The notes: a model not told the origin generated them from the letters alone. A stretch of 64,000 bases of DNA from Oceanimonas sp052119705 (GCF_052119705.1 NZ_JBGQOP010000001.1:1-64000), one strand, 5' to 3'; positions 42,248 through 52,196 are shown, counted from the first letter of the stretch. Translations and numbers: made by a program.

Positions 42248-43918
42248 TTACTGAGTACGGTAGCGGCTGACCAACAATTGCAGTTGCGCGGCCAATTCGC
42301 CGACCTGTTGGCTTACCTCATTAGCCGCTTCTGAGCCGGCATTGGTTTGCTCGGCTATGTTCACAATTTGATGCACGTTGACGTTAATGCTTTCCGACAC
42401 TTGAGTTTGCTCTTCGGCGGCGCTGGCAATTTGCTCGTTCATGCTGTTAATGGTGTTAACCGCACCGTCTATATCTTGTAAGGCTCCATCAATGCGCCGC
42501 GCTTCACTCACCGTTTGGCTGCTGCCATCACGGATCTGTTCTATGGCGAGCACTGCCTGCTGTGCACCTTGTTGTAAGCGGTTGATCATAGTGTGGATTT
42601 CTTCGGTGCTGGCTTGGGTACGCCCAGCCAAGGTACGCACTTCGTCCGCCACCACCGCGAAGCCTCGACCTTGTTCACCGGCGCGAGCCGCTTCAATGGC
42701 GGCATTCAGTGCTAACAAGTTAGTTTGCTCGGCAATGCCACGGATCACATCTAATACAGAGCCAATTTGCTGTGAGTCTTGGCCGAGGCGTTGAATAATA
42801 TCCACACCATTTACAATTTGTGTTTCTAACCCGTCAATGACGGCTATGGTGGCTTGTACCAGCTGTTGCGCCGCGACAACTTGCTGTTGTGCCACCTGAG
42901 CGGCTTGAGCCGCTTGTGCGGCACTGGCGGCCACATCTTGGGCGGTGGCCGACATTTGATTCATGGCGGTGGCGAGCTGATCGCTTTCATGGTGTTGCTG
43001 AGTGATGCCGGTTTTAGTGTCGGTCATAAAATGCTGCAGCTGATCGCTGGCTGTTTGCAACGACTCGGCTGAGTGGCGAGTGTTTTGCACCAAAGAACTG
43101 ATTTGGTTAGCAAATAAGTTAAAGGCGCTGGCCAAGGTGCCCAGCTCATGACCTTGATGGCTATTTAAGCGTTGGGTTAGATCACCATCGCCCTGAGCTA
43201 TGTCTTGCATGGTGGACACGGCTTGGCGCAGCGGTGCGTGAATACTGCGCACTAATACCAGCGCCATGGCGGCGATAAAGGCTAACAATAAGCTGGCGGA
43301 CAGCGCCGAGTTAATCAGTCCTTGGCGTACGGAGGCAGACAGCTCTTGTTTTAATTTAGCGACCGTGACTTGTAAGTCATCGATATAAAAGCCGGCGCCT
43401 AGCATCCAATCGGTACCGGGTATGGGCGTAATATTAGCTAACTTAGGGGCATTGACTTGCGTGTCCGGTTTAGGCCAGTTGTATTCGATATAGCCGCCGC
43501 CCTTGGCCGCTAAGGCCACATACTCTTGGACCAAATGGCGACCTTCTGGGCTGGTGGAGTCGAGATAGTTATGATTTTCTCGGGCCGGATTATCGGCGCT
43601 AACAATTTGCTCGCCTTGGCTGTTATAGACGAAGAAATAGCCGGTGCCACCGTCAAAACGTAGGCTGCGTAATTGGGCCTTAGTGGCCACCACTTCATTA
43701 CGCTGCAATAACGGGCTTATGCCGGTGATGGCGAGCTCAGCATAGTTGGCCAATTGCTGCTTGCGTGCATCAAATAAGGATTGATAGAGGCTATCGCTGC
43801 TTAGCTTATTGAGGCGAATGGATTGATTGACGTTGATCCAAGTGCTAACCGCGGCCAGTAACAACAAAGGCAGTAGCGCCAGTAGCAGTATTTTTTGCTT
43901 GATCGAAAATATATTCAT
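42248..43918 (-). CDS. Methyl-accepting chemotaxis protein with single Cache domain
   Basis: Inner-membrane chemoreceptor, 556 residues from ATG 43918 (MNIFSIKQK). The frame can start four codons earlier at GTG 43930. Order: membrane segment (about 8-29), periplasmic sCache-type domain (TGYFFVYNSQGEQIVSADNP, TDWMLGAGFYIDD), second membrane segment (about 205-228), HAMP (DIAQGDGDLTQRL), and signalling domain with the conserved hairpin tip RGIAEQTNLLALNAAIEAARAGEQGRGFAVVADEVR. It ends RYRTQ without a CheR-binding pentapeptide. The ligand is probably a small organic acid, by analogy only. Confidence 0.93.
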   Translation of the reverse strand: MNIFSIKQKILLLALLPLLLLAAVSTWINVNQSIRLNKLSSDSLYQSLFDARKQQLANYAELAITGISPLLQRNEVVATKAQLRSLRFDGGTGYFFVYNSQGEQIVSADNPARENHNYLDSTSPEGRHLVQEYVALAAKGGGYIEYNWPKPDTQVNAPKLANITPIPGTDWMLGAGFYIDDLQVTVAKLKQELSASVRQGLINSALSASLLLAFIAAMALVLVRSIHAPLRQAVSTMQDIAQGDGDLTQRLNSHQGHELGTLASAFNLFANQISSLVQNTRHSAESLQTASDQLQHFMTDTKTGITQQHHESDQLATAMNQMSATAQDVAASAAQAAQAAQVAQQQVVAAQQLVQATIAVIDGLETQIVNGVDIIQRLGQDSQQIGSVLDVIRGIAEQTNLLALNAAIEAARAGEQGRGFAVVADEVRTLAGRTQASTEEIHTMINRLQQGAQQAVLAIEQIRDGSSQTVSEARRIDGALQDIDGAVNTINSMNEQIASAAEEQTQVSESINVNVHQIVNIAEQTNAGSEAANEVSQQVGELAAQLQLLVSRYRTQ

Positions 43919-44153
43919 CCCTGAACTCACTAAGTTAACGACTGTTCACAATCTTTTATCATCTTGTAACCTATAAGTCATTGATTCAGATCTACGAATA
44001 GGGCATTAATCCGGAAATAGATAGCTTCCGCACATCAAAACTGATGAAACGACCAGCATAGACGCAGCTTCGAGTGAACCTTGGTGATAGCTCTTTTCAA
44101 GTCCGTCGCTCGACCGTTATGATGGCCTTATTATTTTGTTTATTTGGCATCGT

Positions 44154-46040
44154 ATGAGTTCGACCATTTTAGCCGGCCCCATCTTGCGTCGCGCGAGCGC
44201 AGAGCGTCTGGTTTTTTGGCTGGCTAGCCGAACCTCGCTGCAGTTTCGCTTACGCTTTCCTCTGCATGGCCCGCTGGCGGCTGATAACCAAATGCATCAA
44301 GAGCAACTGCAAGTGGGGGATCATTGTTTTATTCAGCTGCTTGATATTCAGCTGGCAGAGGCTTTGCCCAACGACACCTTAATTGACTACGACTTACAGT
44401 GGCGCCAAACGGATCAAGATCCTTGGTGCAGCATAGCCGACTGGGCGCCTGAGCTGTGTTACGGCGAAGCCGTCTTCCCCCAATTGGTGATCCGCAGCCG
44501 CATCGATGCCATCTTGCACGGCTCTTGTCGTAAACCTCATCATGGTGCCAGTGATGGCTTAGTGGTGGCGGATGCTTGGCTGGCGCAGCGGCACACAGAT
44601 CCCCTAGAGCGGCCTGCATTATTGATGCTCAGCGGTGACCAAATTTATGCCGATGATGTAGCCGGGCCCATGTTAACGGCCATTCATCAGCTGATTACCG
44701 ATTTAGGCCTGTATCCAGAAACGTTGGAAGGAGCGCTGGTGGCGAACAGCGAAGAGCTGTTCGCCAGTCCGTTAAACTACTATCGCCGCAGTGAGCTATT
44801 GCCTCGTTTTGAAGGCAACCGGACGCTGAGAAAGCGCTTCTTTGAGGGCGCTCGCAAACCCATTTTTACCACCAGTAGCGCCGATAACCATTTAATTACC
44901 TTGGCCGAAGTGCTGGCCATGTATTTGCTGGTGTGGTCGCCCATACCTTGGCAGCCGCTCACCGAAGAACAGCCCAGGCTGAGCCCTGAACGCCAAGAAC
45001 AATATCAGCTAGAGCGCGAGCGGCTAGTGGCCTTTGTCGGGGGATTGTCAGCGGTACGACGCCTGTTGGCTCAGGTGCCTACCTTAATGATATTTGACGA
45101 TCATGATGTGACCGATGATTGGAATCTAACGGCGGCATGGGAGGCCAGTGCTTACGGCCATCCTTTTTCGCGGCGTATTATCGGCAATGCGCTGGCAGGA
45201 TATTTCATTTGCCAAGGCTGGGGTAATAATCCCGATGCCTTCACTGACCCCATGGCGCTGTTACAGGCTTGGAGTCAGCAGCCGACAGCGGCGCAGCAAG
45301 ACGCATTGATCGAGCATCTATTTAACTTTACGCAGTGGCATTACAGCCTGCCCACTAGCCCTAAATTGTTGGTGCTGGATACCCGTACGCGGCGCTGGCG
45401 AGCCGACACCAATCTTGAGCAACCCTCGGGCTTGATGAATTGGGAAGCCTTGACCGAACTACAAAGTGAGCTGCTCAACCACGATTCGGTGATTATAGTG
45501 TCGCCAACGCCGGTATTTGGCGTAAAGCTGATTGAGGTGATCCAAAAGGTCTTTACTTGGTGTGGCAAACCCTTGCTGGTGGATGCAGAAAACTGGATGA
45601 CCCATAAAGGCACGGCCAATGTAATTTTGAATATCTTTCGCCATACCCGTACGCCAGGTAACTATGTGCTGCTCTCAGGAGACGTGCATTACTCCTTTAT
45701 GTACGACATTAAATTGCGCTACCGAGACGCAGAGCCACATATTTGGCAGATCACCAGCAGCGGTATTAAAAACGAATTCCCTACACGCTTATTAGATATA
45801 TTGGACCGACTCAATCGCTGGCTGTATGCCCCACGCTCGCCCTTAAACTGGTTTACGCGCCGTCGTCGCTTGGAAATTACCCCGCATCCGCCGAGCTCGG
45901 CCGCTAAGGGCGAGCGCTTGCTCAATGGCGCAGGCGTAGGCTATGTAAAATTTAACGAGCAAGGGGAGCCGGTACTGGTACAACAGATCACCGCCGACGG
46001 CGCGATCGCCTTTGCTTCAAAGGACTCCCCAAGGGCTTAA
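44154..46040 (+). CDS. PhoD-like metallophosphatase
   Basis: A 628-residue phosphatase of the PhoD/alkaline phosphatase D superfamily, with no signal peptide, so probably cytoplasmic. Metal-binding segments are HGSCRKPHH, MLSGDQIYADD, LMIFDDHDVTDDWN and LLSGDVHYSFMYD. The N-terminal ~110 residues form the separate beta domain often found with this catalytic domain. ATG 44154 (MSSTILAGPILRR) is preferred over TTG 44136; neither has a clear ribosome binding site. Substrate unknown. Confidence 0.85.
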   Translation: MSSTILAGPILRRASAERLVFWLASRTSLQFRLRFPLHGPLAADNQMHQEQLQVGDHCFIQLLDIQLAEALPNDTLIDYDLQWRQTDQDPWCSIADWAPELCYGEAVFPQLVIRSRIDAILHGSCRKPHHGASDGLVVADAWLAQRHTDPLERPALLMLSGDQIYADDVAGPMLTAIHQLITDLGLYPETLEGALVANSEELFASPLNYYRRSELLPRFEGNRTLRKRFFEGARKPIFTTSSADNHLITLAEVLAMYLLVWSPIPWQPLTEEQPRLSPERQEQYQLERERLVAFVGGLSAVRRLLAQVPTLMIFDDHDVTDDWNLTAAWEASAYGHPFSRRIIGNALAGYFICQGWGNNPDAFTDPMALLQAWSQQPTAAQQDALIEHLFNFTQWHYSLPTSPKLLVLDTRTRRWRADTNLEQPSGLMNWEALTELQSELLNHDSVIIVSPTPVFGVKLIEVIQKVFTWCGKPLLVDAENWMTHKGTANVILNIFRHTRTPGNYVLLSGDVHYSFMYDIKLRYRDAEPHIWQITSSGIKNEFPTRLLDILDRLNRWLYAPRSPLNWFTRRRRLEITPHPPSSAAKGERLLNGAGVGYVKFNEQGEPVLVQQITADGAIAFASKDSPRA

Positions 46041-46143
46041 TAGCGCTAACTCTAGGTCGTAAACAAGCGCTTACGGCAGCAAAGATGCGTTATCTCGCCG
46101 TGACTGTTACAGTTGCGGCTAAATTCCTTATCACAACTACAGC

Positions 46144-46977
46144 ATGACACCTCACAGCACCCAAGCAGTCACTGGCACCTTAGTGAAGATGCCCGCCCGC
46201 CTCGATAACACCATTCATTATCAACTGGCCTTAGGCGAGCATAGCGTTAGCCTTAATGAACATCTTGGTCAACCGATTACCCTGACTTACACGGGCCGTA
46301 TTTTTTGTACCGCCTGCGGGCGAAAAAGCAGCAAGAGCTATGCTCAGGGCCACTGTTTTCCGTGCATGAAGAAACTGGCCAGCTGCGATATGTGCATTAT
46401 GAAGCCCGAAACCTGCCACTACTTTGCCGGCACCTGCCGCGAGCCAGAGTGGGGCGAACAGCACTGCATGGTGGGGCACATCGTTTATTTAGCTAACACT
46501 TCAGGCTTAAAAGTGGGCATTACTCGCCAAACCCAAGTGCCAACCCGCTGGATTGACCAAGGCGCCACCCAAGCGCTGCCGATTTTGCGCGTTGCGACGC
46601 GCCAACTATCCGGCTTAGTAGAAGTGGCCTTAGCCGCATTGGTGGCCGACAAAACCAACTGGCGTACCATGCTCAAGGGCTGCGCAGCAGATATCGACCT
46701 TAAAGCCGAAGCCGCGCGCTTATTGCCTGCCATTCAGCAAAAAATCGACGAGCTGCAGCTTAATTACGGCGAGCAAGCGGTGACGGTATTGGATGAGCCG
46801 ATAGTGAACTTGAGCTATCCGGTGCTGGAATACCCGACCAAGATTGCCAGCCATAACTTCGATAAAAACCCCGAGGTATCCGGCACCTTGCTCGGCATCA
46901 AAGGCCAGTATTTAATCTTGGACAGCGGGGTGATTAACCTGCGTAAATTCACCGGTTATGAAGTGAGTTTTGGCTGA
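46144..46977 (+). CDS. DUF2797 family protein
   Basis: A 277-residue uncharacterised protein. It has a Cys-rich part (about 55-105) with FCTACGRK, CFPCMKKL, CDMC and CHYF/TCREPEWGEQHCM, probably metal-binding. It continues with VYLANTSGLKVGITRQTQVPTRWIDQGA, which looks like a GIY-YIG-type (T5orf172-like) core. Function is unknown. It stands alone between the phosphatase and ubiB-like genes. GC and codon use look like the neighbours. Confidence 0.8.
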   Translation: MTPHSTQAVTGTLVKMPARLDNTIHYQLALGEHSVSLNEHLGQPITLTYTGRIFCTACGRKSSKSYAQGHCFPCMKKLASCDMCIMKPETCHYFAGTCREPEWGEQHCMVGHIVYLANTSGLKVGITRQTQVPTRWIDQGATQALPILRVATRQLSGLVEVALAALVADKTNWRTMLKGCAADIDLKAEAARLLPAIQQKIDELQLNYGEQAVTVLDEPIVNLSYPVLEYPTKIASHNFDKNPEVSGTLLGIKGQYLILDSGVINLRKFTGYEVSFG

Positions 46978-47019
46978 GCGTGCGGCCGTGCTGAGGCTAT
47001 TACGCCAGACTCGTCTTAC

Positions 47020-48342
47020 TTACAGCCGTACATACGGCAGTAACAACTGCTGCACATTCACTTGAGCCTTGAGCTTGGCCGCCAATAAATACAAGCCGCC
47101 TATTTTACGGTGCAAAAATAGCGCATCTGCCGGCGGGCTATGCCAATAGCCTTGCTCAAGACTGAGTTGGGTGCCGGCGTCCCTTAATTGGCTGGCCAGT
47201 GGGCTATTGGCAAAATCATAAGCAAGATTTTCACGCACCGGCTCGCAGGCTAACTGCACCATGTCGACTACCGCTTGGCGCTGGCTGGGCACTATATCTT
47301 GGCTAAAAAAGCCAATCTGACTCAGTGCTTGCTCAATGGCGGGGGTGTCTTCACGCAGGCCGGCGCTAAATAATTGCCGGTAGCCTTCGCTAATCGTCTC
47401 GGGATAAGCCCGCGTGGCGCCAAAGTCTAACAGCACTAAGCGTTGAGATTCAGGCTGATATAAGTAGTTGGCAAAGTTGGGATCCGTTTGTACTAAACGA
47501 AATTCAAATAACTCTCTAAACAATAAACTAAACAACTGGCTGACCGCTTGATTACGAATTTCTTGCGGCTGCTCTTGTAATGCGGTGAGCGCCAAGCCCT
47601 CCATGTAATTCATGGTCAGCAAACGCGAGGTGGTTAATTGGCTATCAACTAGGGGTAAGGCAAACTGCGGCGCATCTGCCAGCAAATCGGCAAAGGTGGT
47701 GAGTTGTTTTGCCTCTAATAAATAGTCGGCTTCCGCATGTAATTGGCGTTTAGCCTCGGTTAATAGCTGTTGATAGTCCACTTTGTCTGGCAGCAAACGG
47801 CTCAGCCTTAGTAAGGTCATTACATTATCTACATCGCTGTCTATGCTGGCGCTCACGCCCGGATACTGCACCTTAATCGCGAGCTTACGGCCATCGTCGG
47901 CGTGGGCTAGATGTACTTGACCAATAGAGGCGGCGGCCATGGGTTTAAAACTAAACTGAGCAAAATGTTGCTGCCAGTCTTCACCTAACTCTTGCACTAA
48001 TACTTGGCCAAGCTGCTTGGCGGGCATGGGCGTGCCATTAGACTGCAGCCGCGATAAAATCAGCGTGAGCTCAGGGGGCAGTAAGTCGCCGGCATCCATA
48101 GATAACAGCTGACCCACCTTCATGGCGGCACCGCGCAATTGCGCTAATTGGTCGGCGATACGACTGGCGTTAGCCGGCGTTAATAATAAATCTTTGGCAC
48201 TAGGGCGCTTGCCTTGGGCTAATTGACGTGCGCCTTCACCTAGCATACCACCGGCCACGCGAGAGGCTAAAGACGCCAAGCTGGCCATGCGCGTGATGCG
48301 CCCTTGGGGAATGCGCGAGCCTTTATTGTCTGCTGAACTCAT
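47020..48342 (-). CDS. ABC1/AarF/UbiB-family atypical kinase
   Basis: A 440-residue UbiB-like protein kinase-fold ATPase. The family KxGQ motif is present as MKVGQLLSMD (about 97-106). The A-rich loop reads PMAAASIGQVHLA, the ATP-binding Lys is in LAIKVQYPG and the metal-binding segments are QTDPNFANYLY and VLLDFGATR. It lacks the C-terminal membrane pair of UbiB itself, so it is a paralogue rather than the ubiquinone-operon gene. The target is unknown. Confidence 0.88.
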   Translation of the reverse strand: MSSADNKGSRIPQGRITRMASLASLASRVAGGMLGEGARQLAQGKRPSAKDLLLTPANASRIADQLAQLRGAAMKVGQLLSMDAGDLLPPELTLILSRLQSNGTPMPAKQLGQVLVQELGEDWQQHFAQFSFKPMAAASIGQVHLAHADDGRKLAIKVQYPGVSASIDSDVDNVMTLLRLSRLLPDKVDYQQLLTEAKRQLHAEADYLLEAKQLTTFADLLADAPQFALPLVDSQLTTSRLLTMNYMEGLALTALQEQPQEIRNQAVSQLFSLLFRELFEFRLVQTDPNFANYLYQPESQRLVLLDFGATRAYPETISEGYRQLFSAGLREDTPAIEQALSQIGFFSQDIVPSQRQAVVDMVQLACEPVRENLAYDFANSPLASQLRDAGTQLSLEQGYWHSPPADALFLHRKIGGLYLLAAKLKAQVNVQQLLLPYVRL

Positions 48343-48580
48343 GAAGACTCCTTTATTATTTTTTAACTCTTTTTTACGCCAAGGCGGTGTGGCAAGCTAA
48401 AAGAGCAAGATTAAGTAACGATTTCAATCGCTGCCAAGTAGACCCCACAAGCCGCTTTTTGTATTCAAATCAAATTCAGCCATGGTTACCGCAAGTCTTA
48501 ACTAGACTCTTATGTATCTGTGGTATTGAATAACCCTTGGTTACCTCTGTGCTTAGCGACTTAACAGACTAAGGAAGGTC

Positions 48581-49201
48581 ATGATTTCTATCTATTCACT
48601 TAAACCACGCTTTCAGAATTTACTGCGCCCCTCTGTGGTGCGTCTAGCGGAGCGCGGAGTGACCGCCAATCAGGTGACGCTGGTCGCTGCGGGCATCTCG
48701 TTATTAGTGGCCTTGTTGGTGGCTTGGCAAGCAGATCATAAATGGATGTTTATCTTGATCCCGATTTGGATGTTGCTGCGCATGGCGCTGAACGCCATAG
48801 ATGGCATGTTGGCGCGTGAATTTGGTCAGCAGTCTAAACTGGGCGCGTATCTCAATGAGTTATGTGACGTGGCGGCCGACAGCGCCTTATATCTGCCGTT
48901 TGCTTTGATCGCCGGCGTGCCACCGTTATTGGTGATTGGCGTGGTGTTAATGGCGGCGCTGGTGGAATACGCGGGTGTGTTGGGTTTGATGGTGGGAGCA
49001 TCAAGGCGTTACGACGGGCCCATGGGTAAGAGTGATCGCGCTTTTGTATTTGGTTTGCTCGGTATTTTAGTCGCCATTAATGTCTTCGACATCCGTTGGA
49101 TAGCGGTCGCACTGTGGCTGGTGCTGGTCTTATTGATCTACACCCTTTATAACCGCGTGCGCCGTGGCTTGATGGAGGCCGCTGAGCTAAATCAATCTTA
49201 A
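48581..49201 (+). CDS. CDP-alcohol phosphatidyltransferase family protein (YnbA-like)
   Basis: A 206-residue integral membrane enzyme that transfers a phosphatidyl group from CDP-diacylglycerol to an alcohol. The catalytic motif D-G-x2-A-R-x8-G-x3-D-x3-D is complete (DGMLAREFG then LNELCDVAAD). AAGGAAGGTC lies upstream of the ATG. With the following CdsA-like gene it matches the E. coli ynbA-ynbB pair. The acceptor alcohol is unknown. Confidence 0.88.
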   Translation: MISIYSLKPRFQNLLRPSVVRLAERGVTANQVTLVAAGISLLVALLVAWQADHKWMFILIPIWMLLRMALNAIDGMLAREFGQQSKLGAYLNELCDVAADSALYLPFALIAGVPPLLVIGVVLMAALVEYAGVLGLMVGASRRYDGPMGKSDRAFVFGLLGILVAINVFDIRWIAVALWLVLVLLIYTLYNRVRRGLMEAAELNQS

Positions 49202-49299
49202 GCTCAGCTACACAGCCAGAAAAGCCGACTGTGTGACAAATGGTAGTCGCCATAACGGCTTATGTGACTAAGGATAAAACTAACAATGCGAGACCAAGG

Positions 49300-50232
49300 A
49301 TGCAGCATTCTACTTACATGACGCTATTTTTAATTTTGGCTCTATCCATCGCTACTGGGATTGCCTTATTCAAAAAACAAAAATATCCAGACCGAGACTA
49401 TGAAGAGCTCATACTGCGTACTAAATCCTGGTGGTGGATCATAGGGCTGGTGCTGGCAGCGCTCTATATGGGGCAAATGGCTACCACTGTCTTCTTCGCC
49501 TTTATCAGTTTTTTAGCCTTAAAAGAGTTTTACTCAATTGCACCCTTGCGCGCCGTGGACCGGCGGTTGGTGTTTTGGGCATATCTGGCCATTCCGGTGC
49601 AGTACTACTTTGCCTATATCCAATGGTATGGCATGTTTATCATTTTTATTCCCGTGTATATGTTCTTGTTTTTGCCGATGCGTGCCACCTTGATTGGCGA
49701 AACTAAGGGTTATATCAAGGCCAACGCCACTATTCAGTGGAGCCTAATGCTGGCGGTATTTACTTTGAGTCACATTGCTTACTTGGTGAACTTAGGCCGC
49801 TTTCATGAACAGTCAGGCTTTATTGGCCTAGTATTGTTTTTACTCTTTATTACCCAGAGTAACGACGTCAGCCAATATGTATTTGGTAAACAGTTTGGCA
49901 AGCATAAGATAATTCCTAAAGTCAGCCCCAATAAGACGTGGGAAGGTTTTATTGGCGGCGTGGTAACCACTACCTTACTCGCGACTGTGCTGGCGCCTTG
50001 GCTCACCATTTTAAGTTGGCAACAAGGCTTAGTAGCGGGTTTCTTAATTGCCTGTGTGGGCTTTATTGGCGATGTGGTGTTGTCTTCTATCAAGCGTGAT
50101 ATTGGCATTAAAGACACAGGTACCTTGATCCCGGGTCATGGCGGTTTGCTCGATAGAATGGACAGCTTGATGTACAGCACGCCAATATTCTTCCATTACT
50201 TTTATTACATCACCAAAGACTTCGTCGGCTAA
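49300..50232 (+). CDS. Phosphatidate cytidylyltransferase family protein (CdsA/YnbB-like)
   Basis: Makes CDP-diacylglycerol from CTP and phosphatidate. It has about 310 residues with 7-8 membrane segments. The family signature is present in FGKHKIIPKVSPNKTWEGFIGG and FIGDVVLSSIKRDIGIKDTGTLIPGHGGLLDRMDS. The start is uncertain: the frame opens at ATG 49240, with further ATGs at 49300 and 49318 and no clear ribosome binding site. It likely supplies CDP-diacylglycerol to the upstream YnbA-like enzyme. Confidence 0.88.
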   Translation: MQHSTYMTLFLILALSIATGIALFKKQKYPDRDYEELILRTKSWWWIIGLVLAALYMGQMATTVFFAFISFLALKEFYSIAPLRAVDRRLVFWAYLAIPVQYYFAYIQWYGMFIIFIPVYMFLFLPMRATLIGETKGYIKANATIQWSLMLAVFTLSHIAYLVNLGRFHEQSGFIGLVLFLLFITQSNDVSQYVFGKQFGKHKIIPKVSPNKTWEGFIGGVVTTTLLATVLAPWLTILSWQQGLVAGFLIACVGFIGDVVLSSIKRDIGIKDTGTLIPGHGGLLDRMDSLMYSTPIFFHYFYYITKDFVG

Positions 50233-50240
50233 GAGTGACC

Positions 50241-50951
50241 ATGATGAGCCAGATATTTATAAACAAGACGTCGATAAAGAAAGTGCAACAGAAAATAGCC
50301 GAGCTGAAATGGCTAAAAATGGCGTTTTTTTTACTGGTCGTTAAGCCGGTGGTGCTGATTGCGCTGGGCCTGAATGTGATGAATCGACAAGCGCTGCCAA
50401 AAACTGGCCCGGCAATCTTGGCCGCCAATCACACCAGTCATCTCGATACGCTGGTGTTAATGAGCCTGTATCCGCTTTCTCAGTTGCATCGCATACGACC
50501 GGTGGCGGCGGCGGATTACTTTATGAAAAACAAATGGATTGCTTGGTTCTCCATGCATTGCCTCGATATTATTCCTATCGAGCGCGACGGCAGCATTCCC
50601 CGCGAGCAATTGCTGGCAGGCTGTTATCAAGCCTTGGCCGATCAGCAAATTATTGTGTTCTTCCCTGAGGGCACCCGATCCTTGACTGAAGAGCGCGAGT
50701 TTAAATTAAAGCGCGGTATTCACTATCTCACTCAGCAATATCCCGACACCCAAGTGATCCCCATTATTTTGCATGGTTTAGGTAAGGCACTACCAAAGGG
50801 TGAAGCATTATTGGTGCCGTTTAACTGCGATGTGATTGTGGGCGAGGCGCTGGCTTTTGATGATGACGTGAATGACTACCTTGCCAAACTGACCGCTCGC
50901 TATGAAGCCATGCTTAGTCAATGCATTACTGCTAAGGGTGATAAATTTTAA
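50241..50951 (+). CDS. 1-acylglycerol-3-phosphate acyltransferase family protein (PlsC-like)
   Basis: About 236 residues. The acyltransferase motifs are HxxxxD as NHTSHLD, the FFPEGTRSL block and IPIILHG. It starts a few bases after the CdsA-like gene, so the three form one lipid-head/acyl cluster: PlsC-like makes phosphatidate, CdsA-like activates it, YnbA-like adds the alcohol. The chain is inferred from family roles. GTG 50235 and ATGs 50241 and 50244 are all possible starts. Confidence 0.88.
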   Translation: MMSQIFINKTSIKKVQQKIAELKWLKMAFFLLVVKPVVLIALGLNVMNRQALPKTGPAILAANHTSHLDTLVLMSLYPLSQLHRIRPVAAADYFMKNKWIAWFSMHCLDIIPIERDGSIPREQLLAGCYQALADQQIIVFFPEGTRSLTEEREFKLKRGIHYLTQQYPDTQVIPIILHGLGKALPKGEALLVPFNCDVIVGEALAFDDDVNDYLAKLTARYEAMLSQCITAKGDKF

Positions 50952-51625
50952 TTTTTTGAGCGAGAGTCTGGTGCATTACGTTGAGCTGGGCTAAGTGTAA
51001 AAGCACTCGGCCTTAGCTGGTGGCCTGCGCCTTGGGCATATTGCTTGGCGGCATTGGCCCACCAAATTAACTGACTAAATGTACGCTCAAAATAGCCGTG
51101 CCACTCACCGGCATTGACGTCCGCTAAGTACTCTCCTTTGTCGTCTAAAACGGCTTGCGCCTTCGGCAAGTGGATCATGGCCGATACCGGCAAACACCCT
51201 AATTCCGATAAGAAGCTGCGCATATTCACCGCTGCGCGTATGCCACCCCATTGCCCCGCCGAATAGGTGACGATGGCCGAGGGCTTATAGGAAAACAGCG
51301 AGCTGCCAAAGTGATTTAAAAGATTAGCTAAAGCTGGGCTCATGCTGTGATTATATTCCGGACTCACCATCACATAAGCGTCTGCCGTTTTGATCAGCTC
51401 ACTTAACTGCTGCAACCGCTCAGGGGCACTGCCTGCTTTATAAGAGAAGTAGGGTTTAAAGCTAGCGCCTAAGTTGTAATCCAGCGGGTCTATAACGGTG
51501 ACATTGTGTTCAGCAGCCGTTAACTGCTGGGCGCAACATAAGGCGACGCGCTCACCGAGCCGCGCTGGAGCGGGTGGGCCGCTAATGCGTGTTGAGCCCA
51601 AGAAAACTAAGATGTTTAATGCCAT
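50948..51625 (-). CDS. NADPH-dependent FMN reductase-like flavoprotein
   Basis: A 225-residue flavodoxin-fold protein. GSTRISGPP near the N-terminus is the FMN phosphate loop, and VSPEYNHSMSPALANLLNH is the typical second FMN-contact block. It is convergent with the PlsC-like gene, with ends overlapping by four bases. Probably a quinone or chromate/azo reductase-type enzyme; the substrate is not evident. Confidence 0.85.
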   Translation of the reverse strand: MALNILVFLGSTRISGPPAPARLGERVALCCAQQLTAAEHNVTVIDPLDYNLGASFKPYFSYKAGSAPERLQQLSELIKTADAYVMVSPEYNHSMSPALANLLNHFGSSLFSYKPSAIVTYSAGQWGGIRAAVNMRSFLSELGCLPVSAMIHLPKAQAVLDDKGEYLADVNAGEWHGYFERTFSQLIWWANAAKQYAQGAGHQLRPSAFTLSPAQRNAPDSRSKN

Positions 51626-51788
51626 TGCTGCCTCTCTTTATCAATCTAGCCAGACGATGATTATTTACTCGCATGACAGCCATTTACCCTGATGACAAGA
51701 ATGTCATTTAGCCGTCAGCTTCTCGTCAGTGTGACCAAGGTATGCTGTGTCTATCAACCGGATAGGCCGGTCATACAGGACACGCATC

Positions 51789-52175
51789 ATGTTAAAAACT
51801 ACCTCACTGCTTATTCTTGCCGCCACCAGCTTACTGTCTACTCAAGCCGCATTTGCCAGCACAGAACAGGCTAGCGCCAAGATTTGTTTTAGCGCGACCA
51901 GCAATGGTACCGATGGCGTAGACCGTTTTCAGGCAAAAATGGCCAAGCTGCAAGCTGAGCGCACCGGTATTACCACGACTGATTGTACTCCTGCCGAAAT
52001 CTACCTGAACGTGGGCAGCAATGGCACAGATGGCGTAGACCGTTTTCAAGAAAATTTTGTAGCAGAGACTGCGGCGAAAAGAGCGGCCGCCACTGTGAGC
52101 TTAAATATGGCTAGCAATGGCACCGATGGTGTAGACCACTTCGACAGCCGCATGCGCCAGTTGGCCACTCAGTAA
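51789..52175 (+). CDS. Small secreted protein with three SNGTDGVD repeats (unrecognised family)
   Basis: A 128-residue protein, ATG 51789 (MLKTTSLLILAATSLL) after AGGAC. A signal peptide ends at a clear AxA site (QAAFAS). The mature part has three copies of SNGTDGVD(R/H)F, at about 38, 77 and 111, the first two extended by Q and separated by charged helical stretches. Two cysteines (KICFS, TTDCTP) may form a disulfide. The repeats are also similar in DNA sequence, so they arose by duplication. I do not recognise the family. The Asp/Asn/Gly-rich repeat could bind a metal. It is monocistronic. Confidence 0.82.
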   Translation: MLKTTSLLILAATSLLSTQAAFASTEQASAKICFSATSNGTDGVDRFQAKMAKLQAERTGITTTDCTPAEIYLNVGSNGTDGVDRFQENFVAETAAKRAAATVSLNMASNGTDGVDHFDSRMRQLATQ

Positions 52176-52196
52176 TCAGCCACAAGCTTAAAGATA

